A DNA stretch of 64,000 nucleotides, from positions 1,707,748 to 1,771,747 of the forward strand of contig NZ_KB900626.1 of assembly GCF_000379125.1 (NCBI RefSeq), given 5' to 3'. Positions 36,575-44,737 of the stretch are shown one piece after another (within the stretch, counting starts at the first letter, position 1; every line of letters begins with the position of its first letter). The notes beneath the pieces were generated by a model. It was not told the DNA's origin, made no database searches, and saw only the letters and a program-made list of their open reading frames with translations. The stretch comes from Methylosinus sp. LW4 (GTDB lineage: Bacteria > Pseudomonadota > Alphaproteobacteria > Rhizobiales > Beijerinckiaceae). Both the position numbers and the translations under genes were made by a program.

Positions 36575-37657
36575 ATGAGAATCCTCGCCGCATGTCTGCT
36601 CGCGCTCGGAAGCGCCATGGGCGCGCAGGGCGCCGAGCGTGTCGTCAACATCTTCAATTGGAGCGATTATATCGACCCGCGCGTGCTCGAGGACTTCACC
36701 CGCGAGACGGGCGTGAAGGTTGTCTACGACACCTATGATTCCAACGAGATATTGGAGACGCGCCTGCTCGCCGGCGCCGCCGGCTATGATGTCGTCGTCC
36801 CCTCGGCGACCTTTCTGCAGCGACAGATCAAGGCCGGCGTCTATCGCCCGCTCGACAAGAGCAAGCTCAAGAATATCGACAATGTGTGGCCGGAGATCGC
36901 GCAGCGTCTGTCGCGCTATGATCCAGGCAACGCCTATGCCGCCCCCTATATGTGGTTCACCACCGGCGTCGCCTATAATGTCGCCAAGGTGAAAGAGCGC
37001 ATCGGCGACAAGCCGATCGCCTCCTGGGAGCAGGTGCTGAAGCCGGAAAATCTGCGCAAATTCGCCGATTGCGGCGTCTATGTGCTCGATAGTCCCGAAG
37101 ATCTCTTCTCGATCACGCTCAATTATCTGAAGCTCGATCCAAATTCCAAGGAGCCGGGCGACATTCGCCGCGCCGCCGATCTGCTCTCCGGCCTTCGGCG
37201 CCACATAAAGAAATTCCACTCCTCGGAATATATCAACGCGCTGGCCAATGGCGACATTTGCCTCGCCATCGGCTGGGCCGGCGACAGCTTCCAGGCGCGC
37301 AATCGCGCCCGTGAGGCCGCCAATGGCGTCGAAATCGCCTTTGTGATCCCGCAGGAGGGGACGCTGATGTCGCTCGACAGCCTCGCCATCCCCAAGGACG
37401 CGCCGCACCCCGACGAGGCGCATCTCTTCATCGATTATCTGCTGCGGCCGGAGGTCGCCGCCCGCAACACCAAGATCACCAATTTCGCCAATGGCGTCGG
37501 CGCCTCGCGGCCGCTGGTGGACAAGGAGATCGCCGAAAATCCGGCCATCTATCCCGATGCGGCGACGATGAAGCGCCTCTTCACCGTCACGGCGCCGGAT
37601 CAGCCGATCCAGAAGATCGTGACCCGCGAATGGACGCGGGTGAAAACCGGCCGCTGA
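36575..37657 (+). CDS. polyamine ABC transporter substrate-binding protein (PotF/PotD-like)
   Basis: The periplasmic binding protein (360 residues) has a signal peptide ending near AQGA-E, then the family start VNIFNWSDYIDPRVLEDF and the ligand-site stretch YDTYDSNEILETRLLAGAAG. Other landmarks are YAAPYMWFTTGVAYN and DICLAIGWAGDSFQA. These fit putrescine/spermidine binding proteins. No permease or ATPase genes are adjacent, so it works with components encoded elsewhere or as a sensor. Confidence 0.9.
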   Translation: MRILAACLLALGSAMGAQGAERVVNIFNWSDYIDPRVLEDFTRETGVKVVYDTYDSNEILETRLLAGAAGYDVVVPSATFLQRQIKAGVYRPLDKSKLKNIDNVWPEIAQRLSRYDPGNAYAAPYMWFTTGVAYNVAKVKERIGDKPIASWEQVLKPENLRKFADCGVYVLDSPEDLFSITLNYLKLDPNSKEPGDIRRAADLLSGLRRHIKKFHSSEYINALANGDICLAIGWAGDSFQARNRAREAANGVEIAFVIPQEGTLMSLDSLAIPKDAPHPDEAHLFIDYLLRPEVAARNTKITNFANGVGASRPLVDKEIAENPAIYPDAATMKRLFTVTAPDQPIQKIVTREWTRVKTGR

Positions 37658-37735
37658 GAAAAACGGTTCGTCTCTTGCTCCGAGTGGGATGGCGGCGCCG
37701 CCGCCGTCTCATTTTGAAACAGGACGGAGCCATTG

Positions 37736-38866
37736 ATGATCCGCGCGACCGAACGCAAGAAGACGCTGTTCCTGGTCTCGACGGCCACGCAGCCTTGCGG
37801 CGTCGAATCCTTCGCCCGCCATGTGGCGGCGCGCTGGGGCGAGCTCGGCCTCGAGGCGCAGCGGCTCGCCGTCTCCGGCAAGCTCTCCGATTGGGCGGCG
37901 ATCTGGCGCGCGCTCGGCGAGGTCGACGCCATCGCGATCAATCTGCCGGTCGTCGCCTGGAAAAAAATCGTGCTGACGCCGCTCGTCGCACTCGTCCTCG
38001 CGATGCTGCGCGGTCGCGGGCGCGTCCTGATCCTGCATGAATGGGCCGATCTCGACTGGCGCCGCCGCCTCATCATCTCCGTCTACGCCCTCTTCGCGCA
38101 GCGCTTCGTCTTCTCCTCGCCCTTCGTGCGCGAGGGCTTCGCCGAAGGCGTCGTCACGCGCTTTCTGGCCGCCCGCAGCGCCATCGCGCCCATCCCTTCC
38201 AATATTCCGCCGACCGCGCCGGACGGCCCCTCCCCGCTCGCCGCGCGCATAGAGGCGGCGCGCGCCGAGGGACGCATGGTCATCGGCCATTTCGGCTCGA
38301 TCTATCCCAAGAAGCAATCCGACTTCGTGCTCGATGTCGCAGCGCGGCTGCGCGACTCCGGCCGGCCGGTCCTCTGCCTCTTCATCGGCGGCTTCGTCAA
38401 AGGCGTCGATCGCGTCGAGGAGGATTTTCGCGCCAAGGCTCGGGCGCTCGGCCTCGCCGAGGATTGCCTCGTGACCGGCTATGTCGACGGCCCGCGCGAT
38501 CTGCATGCGCTCTTCGCCGAGGTCGACTGCTTCCTCTATCGCTTTCCCGAGGGGCTCACCTCGCGCCGCGGCAGCGTGCTCGCCTGCCTGCAATCCGGCA
38601 AGCCGGTGATCGTCAATGCGCCGCGCGAGGCCGGCGAGTTCGACCATCATCGCGCCTATCGCCGCGCCATCGCCGACGGCTCGCTGATGCTGCTCGCCAA
38701 TGACGCCGATGCGCCCGCCTATGCCGACCGCCTCGCGCGTTCGGAGCGCCTGCCGTCGCGCTCGCTATCGCCGCTCTATGATCAGTGCTGGCGCGACGCC
38801 GCCGCCGCTGTGGCGGCCGCGATCGATACAGAGCCCATGAACGCCGCGCCGCTTATGGCCGAGTAA
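37736..38866 (+). CDS. glycosyltransferase family 4-like protein
   Basis: The protein (376 residues) has two Rossmann-like halves. The N-terminal half contains VSTATQPCGVESFARHVA and a hydrophobic patch near residue 85. The C-terminal half has IGHFGSIYPKKQSDFVLDVA, a GTB nucleotide-sugar binding motif, and CFLYRFPEGLTSRRGSVLA in place of the usual E-x7-E. ATG 37736 has GGAG at 6 nt. It converges on a GumC-like gene, consistent with extracellular polysaccharide synthesis. The sugar is unknown. Confidence 0.82.
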   Translation: MIRATERKKTLFLVSTATQPCGVESFARHVAARWGELGLEAQRLAVSGKLSDWAAIWRALGEVDAIAINLPVVAWKKIVLTPLVALVLAMLRGRGRVLILHEWADLDWRRRLIISVYALFAQRFVFSSPFVREGFAEGVVTRFLAARSAIAPIPSNIPPTAPDGPSPLAARIEAARAEGRMVIGHFGSIYPKKQSDFVLDVAARLRDSGRPVLCLFIGGFVKGVDRVEEDFRAKARALGLAEDCLVTGYVDGPRDLHALFAEVDCFLYRFPEGLTSRRGSVLACLQSGKPVIVNAPREAGEFDHHRAYRRAIADGSLMLLANDADAPAYADRLARSERLPSRSLSPLYDQCWRDAAAAVAAAIDTEPMNAAPLMAE

Positions 38867-38887
38867 AAGAGAGAGAAGACGACCGCG

Positions 38888-41050
38888 TCAGGCGGTCCTG
38901 CGCGTCGTCTCCGCACGGCGGCGCGCATCGCGACGCGGCAGCCAGGGATCGCTATGATCGACTCGCAAAATCACCGCGATCTTGGCGCGCAGCGCCTCGG
39001 GAAGCTCGCCGATCGCGGTCTCCTCATCCTGATCGCGGCCAAGCACCGGCGCCACGAAATCGAGCCGCTCGAACATGCTCTCGTCAGAGCCGACGCCGTC
39101 GCAGAGCACGATATCGACCTCGGCCGGACTGCCGTCGCGGAAGCCGTCGACGATGCGCTCCACCGCTCCGGCCGCGCGCGAGCGACGATCGATCGCCGGC
39201 AGCGCCAGCAGCACGCTGTCGTCGGTGCGCACGAAAGGATCGTCGGCGTCGCCGAAGGCCTCGAGCCCATCCTCGATGAGAACGGTGAGCGCCGCATGAT
39301 CGCGGTCCGCATCGACCAGCGCCACCTCGAGATGCTGCAGCCGCAGCGCCAGCGCGATATTGACGGCCATCACGGTGCGAATGGAGCCGGGCGCATCGCC
39401 GACCAGACCGATGACGAGCGGCCGATGCGCGCTCTCGGCGACCAGCGCGCCGAAGCGCGACACCACCGCCTCGAGCTCGCGACGATCGGCGAAAGGCCGC
39501 ACAAAAGGAATGCCGAGCCGCGTCAGCTCGAGCCGGTCGGGTCCCGCCGTCGGCCCACGCACGGTGAATTTCGTCGCATCGGTCACGGCGACGCGCACCG
39601 GCTCGTTCTCGACGTCGCGACGCGGACCCGACTCGGGCGCGCCGCCGAAGCCGCGCTCCCGCAGAAAAGCGAGGCCGAGGCCCAGAGTGAGGCCGGCGAC
39701 AAAGCCCGCGCCCGTCATCAGCCCGGCGCCCGGCGGAAAGCTGCGCGCGATCGGCGGCGTCGCCATTGTAATGATATGCGTGCTGGCGGCGTCGAGCTGC
39801 CGCGCCTCGCCGGTCTGACGCGAGCGCGTCAGGAAGGATTCGTAGATCGTGCGGCTGACCTCGACCTCGCGCTCGAGATCGCGAAGCTTGACCGAAGCTT
39901 GCGCCGAGACGACAGCCTTGCCCTCGAGCTTCTGCATCTCGCGGTTCAGCGCCTCTTCCGTGCTGCGCGCGCGCTCATAATCCTTGCGCAGCGAGACGGC
40001 GACACGCGCCAGCTCGGTATTGACGAGGCGCTTGGTCTCGGCGAGCCGCGCGGTCGCATTCTTGACGACCGGATGCTGCGGCCCGAGCTCGGCGGAAAGA
40101 TCGGCGAGCTTTTGCGCCGCCTCCGCCTGCTGCCCGCGCAGCGCGTTCAGCGTCATCAAATTCATATTGGCGGCGATGGCCGCGAGCTCCGTGTCCGAAT
40201 GCGCCGCGCGCTGCACCTGCTCGAAGCGGGAGCGCGTGTCCTCGAGCCGCGTGCGGGCGAAGGTGAGCTGCTGATTGAGCTCCTTCAGCCGCTGCTCGTC
40301 TATGTAGGAATCGCGCGTGCCGACGAAGCCATTCTCCGCCTTATAGGCCTCGACGGCTTTTTCCGCGGCGAGCAGGCGCTCGCGCAGCCCGTCGAGGCGT
40401 CCGGTGAAGGAGGTCGCCGCCTGCTGCGCCGCATCCTTATGCATCGTCGAGCGAACATCGATATAGGCTTGCGCCACCGCATTGGCGATGCGCGCGGATT
40501 TCTGCGCATTGTCGCTCGAGGCGGCGATGTCGATGATGAAGGTGCGCTCGGGACGGCGCACCATGATCTTCGTGCCGAGCGCGCGCACGGCGCCGTCGAC
40601 GATCTCGTCCTTCGTCGGCGTGCGGCCGAAATGCCCGAACAGCTTGCCGAGCAAGGAGGTAGAGGCTCCGAACTCGGGATCCTCGGTGAGCTTCTCGGCC
40701 TCGACGACGCGCTCGAGCACGACCTGCGAGGTCAGAATGCGCGTTTGCGTCTCGACGAAATTGATGAAGCCGGTCGAATCCTGGCCCTGATTGGCGTCGC
40801 CCTCGAGTCCGGGCAGCCCGCGCGGATCGAGATATATCTGCGCGGCCGCGACATAGCGCGGCGTCAGCAGCTTGGTGAGCGCATAGCCGCCGACCGCGCA
40901 GGCGAGCGCGACGGACAGGATGAACAGCTTGTTGCGAAGCGCGAGCGCGATCAAGCTCCCCGGCGTCAGCGAGGAGCGGGCGCGCGGCGGCTCCGCCATG
41001 GGGCGCTGACGTTCGGCGACGCTTTTCGACCCGGATTCATAGTCCAACAT
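38888..41050 (-). CDS. GumC/Wzz-type polysaccharide export protein with degenerate kinase-like domain
   Basis: This inner-membrane protein (720 residues) controls polysaccharide chain length or export. It has a Wzz domain with a first helix near residues 38-58 and a long periplasmic coiled coil (residues ~190-400). A second helix lies near residue 445 after a Pro-rich motif (PPIARSFPPGAGL). The cytoplasmic C-terminal domain resembles a BY-kinase, but the P-loop reads GLVGDAPGSIRTVMA without the Walker lysine, and no Tyr-rich tail is present. Kinase activity is therefore doubtful. ATG 41050, or GTG 41053. Confidence 0.85.
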   Translation of the reverse strand: MLDYESGSKSVAERQRPMAEPPRARSSLTPGSLIALALRNKLFILSVALACAVGGYALTKLLTPRYVAAAQIYLDPRGLPGLEGDANQGQDSTGFINFVETQTRILTSQVVLERVVEAEKLTEDPEFGASTSLLGKLFGHFGRTPTKDEIVDGAVRALGTKIMVRRPERTFIIDIAASSDNAQKSARIANAVAQAYIDVRSTMHKDAAQQAATSFTGRLDGLRERLLAAEKAVEAYKAENGFVGTRDSYIDEQRLKELNQQLTFARTRLEDTRSRFEQVQRAAHSDTELAAIAANMNLMTLNALRGQQAEAAQKLADLSAELGPQHPVVKNATARLAETKRLVNTELARVAVSLRKDYERARSTEEALNREMQKLEGKAVVSAQASVKLRDLEREVEVSRTIYESFLTRSRQTGEARQLDAASTHIITMATPPIARSFPPGAGLMTGAGFVAGLTLGLGLAFLRERGFGGAPESGPRRDVENEPVRVAVTDATKFTVRGPTAGPDRLELTRLGIPFVRPFADRRELEAVVSRFGALVAESAHRPLVIGLVGDAPGSIRTVMAVNIALALRLQHLEVALVDADRDHAALTVLIEDGLEAFGDADDPFVRTDDSVLLALPAIDRRSRAAGAVERIVDGFRDGSPAEVDIVLCDGVGSDESMFERLDFVAPVLGRDQDEETAIGELPEALRAKIAVILRVDHSDPWLPRRDARRRAETTRRTA

Positions 41051-41450
41051 CACGCGAGTTCCGTTCCGACGTCGAACAAGCGAGCACAGCCCCGCATTCG
41101 CGCTGAAGGCGAATGTTCCATTTCATGGTTAACGTTTCTTAAACCCCTCTCTCTCATTCATCCTCTTCATGTCGAAAATAGGGTTTGCAGGGACGATTCG
41201 CCACGTTTCACGATCGTGACAGAATTCGAGACGCCTCGAGTGTCTCGTCCATGTCCAGAGCATCATAGCCGCGTTTCATTTTCACGCAAATGGCCGCGAA
41301 ATTCTTGCCCGAACGGGTCAAATTTTATGGAACGAATTTGGCAACGATCAAATCCGCAAACTGTTCACCAACGAGCGGCAATTTAGCTGAAAATGCAGCG
41401 CGAGCGCGTATGGTGACGCTGAAACTCGAGCTTGGTCGATGGAGAAGAAG
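41051..41450. promoter_or_regulatory. 400-bp divergent intergenic region with 12-bp palindrome
   Basis: No gene is seen here. The region is more AT-rich than its surroundings and separates the divergent gumC-like gene and carrier-protein operon. It includes a perfect 12-bp palindrome, TCACGATCGTGA at 41208-41219, a candidate operator. No convincing -35/-10 pair could be assigned by eye. Confidence 0.45.
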
Positions 41451-41693
41451 ATGCTCGATACGATTAGACGACTCGTCGATGAACAAGGCCGCTTGGCCGT
41501 GGCCGCGGAGGCGATCGGCGACGACGCCGATCTCTACGCCACGGGCCTCACATCCTTCGCCGCCGTCCAGCTGATGCTGGCGCTCGAAGAGACTTTCGAC
41601 GTCGAATTTCCCGACCGCATGCTCAACCGTCGCAGCTTCTCCTCGATCGCCTCGATCGCCGGCTGCCTGCACGAGCTCAAGGAAGCCGCCTGA
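41451..41693 (+). CDS. acyl/aminoacyl carrier protein
   Basis: The product (80 residues) is a four-helix carrier protein. The attachment serine is S35 in ATGLTSFAAVQLM, a variant of the usual DSL motif (here T-S-F), so it should take a 4'-phosphopantetheine arm. The ending YPDR-like region reads FDVEFPDRML. ATG 41451 has GGAGAAG at 6 nt; ATG 41439 is in frame but weaker. Its stop overlaps the next start. The third gene of this operon is a carrier-protein ligase, so the cargo is probably an amino acid rather than a fatty acid. Confidence 0.88.
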   Translation: MLDTIRRLVDEQGRLAVAAEAIGDDADLYATGLTSFAAVQLMLALEETFDVEFPDRMLNRRSFSSIASIAGCLHELKEAA

Positions 41694-42850
41694 TGAATGC
41701 GCCACTCGATCGCGGAGCGAATGTCATTGCGACGGCCGCCCGCCACGCCGATGACGTCGACCGCAACGGCCGCTTCCCGATCGAAGCGATTCAGGCGCTC
41801 AAGGATGCGCGCCTGCTGTCGCTGCTGATCCCGATCGAGTTCGGCGGCGGCGGAGCCTCGCTCGCCGACGTCGCCGAGATCTGCACCTCGCTCGGCCAGC
41901 AATGCGCCTCGACGGCGATGATCTTCGCCATGCATCAGATCAAGGCGTCGAGCCTCATCGCGCATGGCCGCGGCAGCGCATGGCACGAGAGCTTCATGCG
42001 CCGCGTCAGCGACGAGCAGCTGCTGCTCGGCTCCGCGACGACCGAAGGCGGCGTCGGCGGCAATATGCGCAACAGCATTTGCGCTTTCGAGCGCGACGGC
42101 GCGACATTCCGCATCGCCAAGGAAGGCGCGCTCATCTCCTATGGCGCCTATTCGGACGCGATCCTCGTCACCGCGCGCCGCGCGGTCGACGCTCCGCCCT
42201 CCGATCAGCTGATGGCCGTGCTGGAGAAGAGCCAGTATCGTCTCGATCGCACCGGCGGCTGGGACGCGCTCGGCATGCGCGGCACCTGCAGCGAAGGCTT
42301 CACCTTCAGCGGCGAGGCGCCGATCGAGCAGATCTTCACTCATGACTTCGCCGAGATCGCCTCCGAGTCCATGCTCGCGACCGCGCATCTCCTGTGGAGC
42401 GCGGTGTGGTACGGCGTCGCCTCGGACGCGCTCGCGCGCGCGCAATCCTTCGTGCGCAAGGACGCGCGCCGCCATCCCAATGGCCCCGCCCCCGGCGCGC
42501 TGCGCCTCGCGGAGGCGACCGCGAAGCTGCAGCTCATGCGCTCCAACGTCGTCGAAGGGCTGAAGCGCTTCGCCAAGGCGCAGCAGAACGTGGACGATCT
42601 CAACTCGATGAGCTTCGCCGTCGCGATGAACAACATCAAGATCGGCTCGTCGCAGCTCTCGATCGAGATCATCAATCATGCGCTGCTGATCGCCGGCATC
42701 GCCGGCTACAAGAACGACACGCCCTTCAGCGTCGGCCGCCACATGCGCGACGCGCTCTCGGCGCAGGTGATGATCTCCAACGACCGCATCTTCACCAATC
42801 TGTCCAATCTGCTGCTCGCGCAGCGCATCGACCAGCGGCTGGGAGACTGA
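41693..42850 (+). CDS. acyl-CoA dehydrogenase-like flavoprotein
   Basis: The protein (385 residues) has the acyl-CoA dehydrogenase fold. An N-terminal helical domain (LLIPIEFGGGGASLADVAEI) is followed by a beta middle domain (LGSATTEGGVGGN; GWDALGMRGTCSEGF) and a C-terminal helical bundle. It is translationally coupled to the carrier protein (TGATG). Enzymes of this fold are known to oxidise aminoacyl groups held on carrier proteins, as in pyrrole formation from prolyl-carrier proteins. By analogy it may act on the aminoacyl carrier protein made here; this is inference. Confidence 0.85.
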   Translation: MNAPLDRGANVIATAARHADDVDRNGRFPIEAIQALKDARLLSLLIPIEFGGGGASLADVAEICTSLGQQCASTAMIFAMHQIKASSLIAHGRGSAWHESFMRRVSDEQLLLGSATTEGGVGGNMRNSICAFERDGATFRIAKEGALISYGAYSDAILVTARRAVDAPPSDQLMAVLEKSQYRLDRTGGWDALGMRGTCSEGFTFSGEAPIEQIFTHDFAEIASESMLATAHLLWSAVWYGVASDALARAQSFVRKDARRHPNGPAPGALRLAEATAKLQLMRSNVVEGLKRFAKAQQNVDDLNSMSFAVAMNNIKIGSSQLSIEIINHALLIAGIAGYKNDTPFSVGRHMRDALSAQVMISNDRIFTNLSNLLLAQRIDQRLGD

Positions 42851-42853
42851 CCC

Positions 42854-43765
42854 ATGTGCCAGGCCTGCGACAGCTTTCTCGATCGCCTCTTCGCCAAAGG
42901 CGTTCTGCATGAGACCGGCGTCGACGGACTCTATGGCCGTGGACAGGCCTTCGAGGCGGTCATAGAGGGAATGGATCGGCTGATCACGCGCATCGCAGCG
43001 AATGATCGCGCCGAGGTCATCCGCTTTCCTCCCGGCATGAATCGCGCGCTCTTCGAGAAGAGCGGCTATATGAAGAACTTCCCACAGCTCGCCGGCACGG
43101 TGCACAGCTTCGCCGGAAGCGAGAAGGACCATCTCGCCCTTCTCGACAATATTCACAACGGCGGCGACTGGACCGGCGGACAGGGCGCGACCGACATCGT
43201 GCTGACGCCCGCCGCCTGCTATCCGCTCTATCCGATCGTCGCCCGCCGCGGCCCGCTCGCGGCCGAAGGCGGCCTCTTCGACATTCAATCCTATTGCTTC
43301 CGTCACGAGCCGTCGAAGGATCCGGCGCGCATGCAAATGTTCCGCATGCGCGAGTTCGTGCGCATCGGCGAGCCGGAGCAGGCCGCGAGCTTCCGCGAAT
43401 CCTGGCTGGAGCGCGCCCGCGGCTTCGCCGAGACGCTCGAGCTGCCGCATCACATCGATGTGGCGAATGATCCGTTCTTCGGCCGCGCCGGACGCATGAT
43501 GGCCTCGAGCCAGCGTGAGCAGGCGCTGAAATTCGAGCTGCTGGTGCCGATCGAGAGCACGGAAAATCCGACCGCGTGCCAGAGCTTCAACTATCATCAG
43601 GATCATTTCGGCGCGCTGTGGGGCATCAAGACCGCCGCCGGCGAGACCGCGCATACCGCGTGCGTCGGCTTCGGCATGGAGCGCCTCGCCCTCGCCTTGT
43701 TCAAACATCACGGGATCGACACCAATGGCTGGCCGACCTCAGTCCGCGCTGCTCTCTCTCTCTGA
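42854..43765 (+). CDS. amino acid:[carrier protein] ligase (class II synthetase homologue)
   Basis: The 303-residue product resembles the catalytic core of atypical seryl-tRNA synthetases but lacks a tRNA-binding domain. Class II motif 2 is visible in [20 protein letters not shown], and motif 3 in [10 protein letters not shown]122, E167 and C270 sit at the spacing of the zinc ligands of the Bradyrhizobium enzyme Bll0957. Such enzymes activate small amino acids (glycine or alanine) and load them onto a dedicated carrier protein instead of tRNA. The carrier protein is encoded two genes upstream. The fate of the aminoacyl group is unknown. Confidence 0.88.
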   Translation: MCQACDSFLDRLFAKGVLHETGVDGLYGRGQAFEAVIEGMDRLITRIAANDRAEVIRFPPGMNRALFEKSGYMKNFPQLAGTVHSFAGSEKDHLALLDNIHNGGDWTGGQGATDIVLTPAACYPLYPIVARRGPLAAEGGLFDIQSYCFRHEPSKDPARMQMFRMREFVRIGEPEQAASFRESWLERARGFAETLELPHHIDVANDPFFGRAGRMMASSQREQALKFELLVPIESTENPTACQSFNYHQDHFGALWGIKTAAGETAHTACVGFGMERLALALFKHHGIDTNGWPTSVRAALSL

Positions 43766-44732
43766 CGCCGAGCTCTCGCCGCTGAAGCCGGCGAAGCCGC
43801 ATTTCCGTCACGCGCTGCATCATGCAGAGCGTGATTGGCCGCAGACCAATTGCTATGTCGATCTCATGATCGAGCTCGTCGCCATGCGCGGCTTCGAGCC
43901 GGAGGCCATGCTCGGCTTCACGCTGGCGCAGGATTTCGAAGAAGATCAGCTCACCTTCTTCAAGCCGCGCCTCGCCGATCTCGAGCGTCTCTACGGCCTT
44001 CGCGTCGAGGAGCTGGCGCTCTATGATCGGCTGGACGATCACATCGCGCGCCAGACCGCGCGCGGCCGTGTGGTGATGGTGGAGGTGGACGGCTATCATC
44101 TGCCGGACACGCGCGGCGTCACCTATCGCATCGACCATTCCAAGACGACGATCGGCGTCACGGAAATCGATCTCTCTGCGCGGCGAATCGACTATTTCCA
44201 CAATGACGGCTATTTCGCGCTCGACGGCGAGGACTTCGACGCGATCTTCGGCCGCGCCGGCGAGGCGCGCGATCTCGCCGCTCTGTTTCCTTACGCCGAA
44301 TTCGTGCGCTTCGACCGCGAGCGCGCGCATGCGGATTTGCGCGGAACGGCGGAAGAGCTGGCGCGCGAGCATTTCGCGCGCCGCCCGAGCGACAATCCGA
44401 TCCGCGCCTTCGCCACGCGCTTCCCTGCGCTGTGGAATGTGCTGGAGGCGCGCCCGCCGTGCTTCTTCCACAGCCTCGCCTTCAACACGTTCCGCCAGCT
44501 CGGCGCCAATTTCGAGCTGCTCGGCAGCCATCTCGACTGGCTGCGGCCGGATGGCGATCTCGCCGCCGAGGCGGAGTCCTGCCGACGCATTTCGGCCGGC
44601 GCCAAGGCGATGCAGTTCCAGGCGGCGCGCGCCTCCGCGCGCAAGCGCGTCTATGATCCGCGCGAGACGCTCGACGAGCTCGCCGGCGTCTATGACGGCT
44701 TGTTCGGAGGTCTCTCGGCGAAGCTGCGCTGA
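43725..44732 (+). CDS. DUF1839 family protein
   Basis: The product (335 residues) has recognisable stretches [57 protein letters not shown] and [17 protein letters not shown]. These agree with DUF1839, a family that co-occurs with the carrier-protein ligase. It starts 41 nt inside the ligase gene, so the two are tightly coupled. The invariant Cys in NCYVDL and the HLPDT region hint at an acyl or peptidyl transfer enzyme, but no activity is established. Confidence 0.8.
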   Translation: MAGRPQSALLSLSDAELSPLKPAKPHFRHALHHAERDWPQTNCYVDLMIELVAMRGFEPEAMLGFTLAQDFEEDQLTFFKPRLADLERLYGLRVEELALYDRLDDHIARQTARGRVVMVEVDGYHLPDTRGVTYRIDHSKTTIGVTEIDLSARRIDYFHNDGYFALDGEDFDAIFGRAGEARDLAALFPYAEFVRFDRERAHADLRGTAEELAREHFARRPSDNPIRAFATRFPALWNVLEARPPCFFHSLAFNTFRQLGANFELLGSHLDWLRPDGDLAAEAESCRRISAGAKAMQFQAARASARKRVYDPRETLDELAGVYDGLFGGLSAKLR

Positions 44733-44737
44733 GGCCC

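Noticed and set aside
38954..41386. 810-residue plus-strand open frame opposite the gumC-like gene
   Set aside because: Composition is Arg/Asp/Glu-rich without domains, while the minus strand encodes a complete GumC-type protein.
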